Source: an uncultured Bacilli bacterium (GTDB lineage Bacteria > Bacillota_I > Bacilli_A > RF39 > UBA660). From it: a DNA stretch of 15,298 bases. The position numbers and the translations under genes were made by a program. Shown piece after piece: positions 14,989-15,298 of the stretch (positions within the stretch are counted from its first letter, which is position 1; the number at the start of each line of letters is the position of its first letter). The notes below the pieces were generated by a model. That model was not told where the DNA came from and did not search any database. It was given only the letters and a program-made list of their open reading frames with translations. The stretch spans positions 1 through 15,298 of the forward strand of contig CALVPO010000027.1 in NCBI GenBank assembly GCA_944351345.1. Direction: 5' to 3'.

Positions 14989-15298
14989 CTATTTAAAAGA
15001 TAACTTTTCAAATAAAGGTATCACACTTTTATATTTTTTTCGATAAAGATGATGGAGTTTATATGTACGATTCCAGTATTCTTTTAATTTATCTACTAAA
15101 TAATGGTAATCAATACTGCTTGGATTAAATATATCTATACAAATGCTATCATCTAATAAATCAGGGTTAGTTTCATTTAAACTATTAATCTGATCATTAT
15201 CCCACAAGTTTAAAATATAACTAATAAATTTAAGTTTATTTTCCTTATCCAGTTCATTTATCTTTTCTGTTATTTTTTTAACCTCATTACTTGTATTT
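14989..15298 (-). CDS. C-terminal part of an unrecognised element protein (enters from the right edge)
   Basis: An open minus-strand frame runs from the window edge to a TAG at 14989-14991, giving at least 102 residues with no start inside that needs to be used. The upstream part (VKKITEKINELDKENKLKF) is a charged helix with coiled-coil character. It is followed by an acidic stretch (NPDLLDDSICIDIF) and a basic, aromatic end (YWNRTYKLHHLYRKKYK). I recognise no family. The same frame continues after the TAG for 34 protein-like codons to a TAA at 14884, so this end may not be the true C-terminus. It lies upstream of the attenuator and recombinase in the same direction and belongs to the mobile element. 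Confidence 0.6.
   Translation of the reverse strand, partial: NTSNEVKKITEKINELDKENKLKFISYILNLWDNDQINSLNETNPDLLDDSICIDIFNPSSIDYHYLVDKLKEYWNRTYKLHHLYRKKYKSVIPLFEKLSFK

Noticed and set aside
1..15298. UGA read as tryptophan (Mollicute code 4)
   Set aside because: Tryptophan positions checked in topA use TGG, and no long gene needs a TGA read through.
1..15298. CRISPR arrays, tRNA or rRNA genes
   Set aside because: No regularly spaced direct repeats, cloverleaf-like segments or rRNA motifs were seen by eye. The repeats in the lysozyme gene are protein-domain repeats.

Overview
The window is very AT-rich DNA from a low-GC Firmicute-type bacterium. Shine-Dalgarno sequences are strong (AGGAGG, AAAGGAG), core genes end in TAA, TGG encodes Trp, and several promoters have an extended -10 (TGnTATAAT). 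Peptidoglycan genes (glmM, mraY, a PASTA-type PBP) show that it makes a wall. An uncultured gut-type member of the Bacilli or Clostridia fits, but the sequence alone does not fix the taxon.

Positions 1-2660: one plus-strand gene for a large secreted protein with twelve ricin-type lectin repeats (four trefoils) and a C-terminal GH25 lysozyme domain. It ends in a bidirectional terminator shared with the convergent minus-strand block.

Positions 2659-9098, all minus strand: mraY is followed by a frameshifted M19 dipeptidase gene. Next come topA and then a two-gene unit with a GlmU-like left-handed beta-helix acyltransferase and glmM, whose stop and start overlap as TAATG. GlmM makes GlcN-1-P, the substrate acetylated by GlmU-type enzymes, so this pair probably feeds UDP-GlcNAc synthesis, while MraY makes lipid I from UDP-MurNAc-pentapeptide.

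Positions 9099-12879, minus strand: a calcium-type P-type ATPase, a small membrane protein, and the C-terminal part of an FtsI/SpoVD-class penicillin-binding protein (transpeptidase KTG box plus one PASTA domain).

Positions about 12880-15298: one end of an integrated mobile element. Its large serine recombinase abuts the interrupted PBP gene, and the recombinase 3' end runs into PBP-derived DNA, so the last dozen or so residues of the integrase are written by the target gene. Upstream are a 68-aa small ORF, a 1-2-3-4 type alternative hairpin region that looks like a transcription attenuator controlling the integrase unit, and the end of an unrecognised protein whose reading frame is split by an in-frame TAG. 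The element continues beyond the right edge, and the 5' part of the PBP gene should lie on its far side.

The parts most worth following up are the PBP attachment site, the host-completed integrase tail, the attenuator, and the M19 gene broken at an A9 run that also lacks one expected zinc-ligand histidine.
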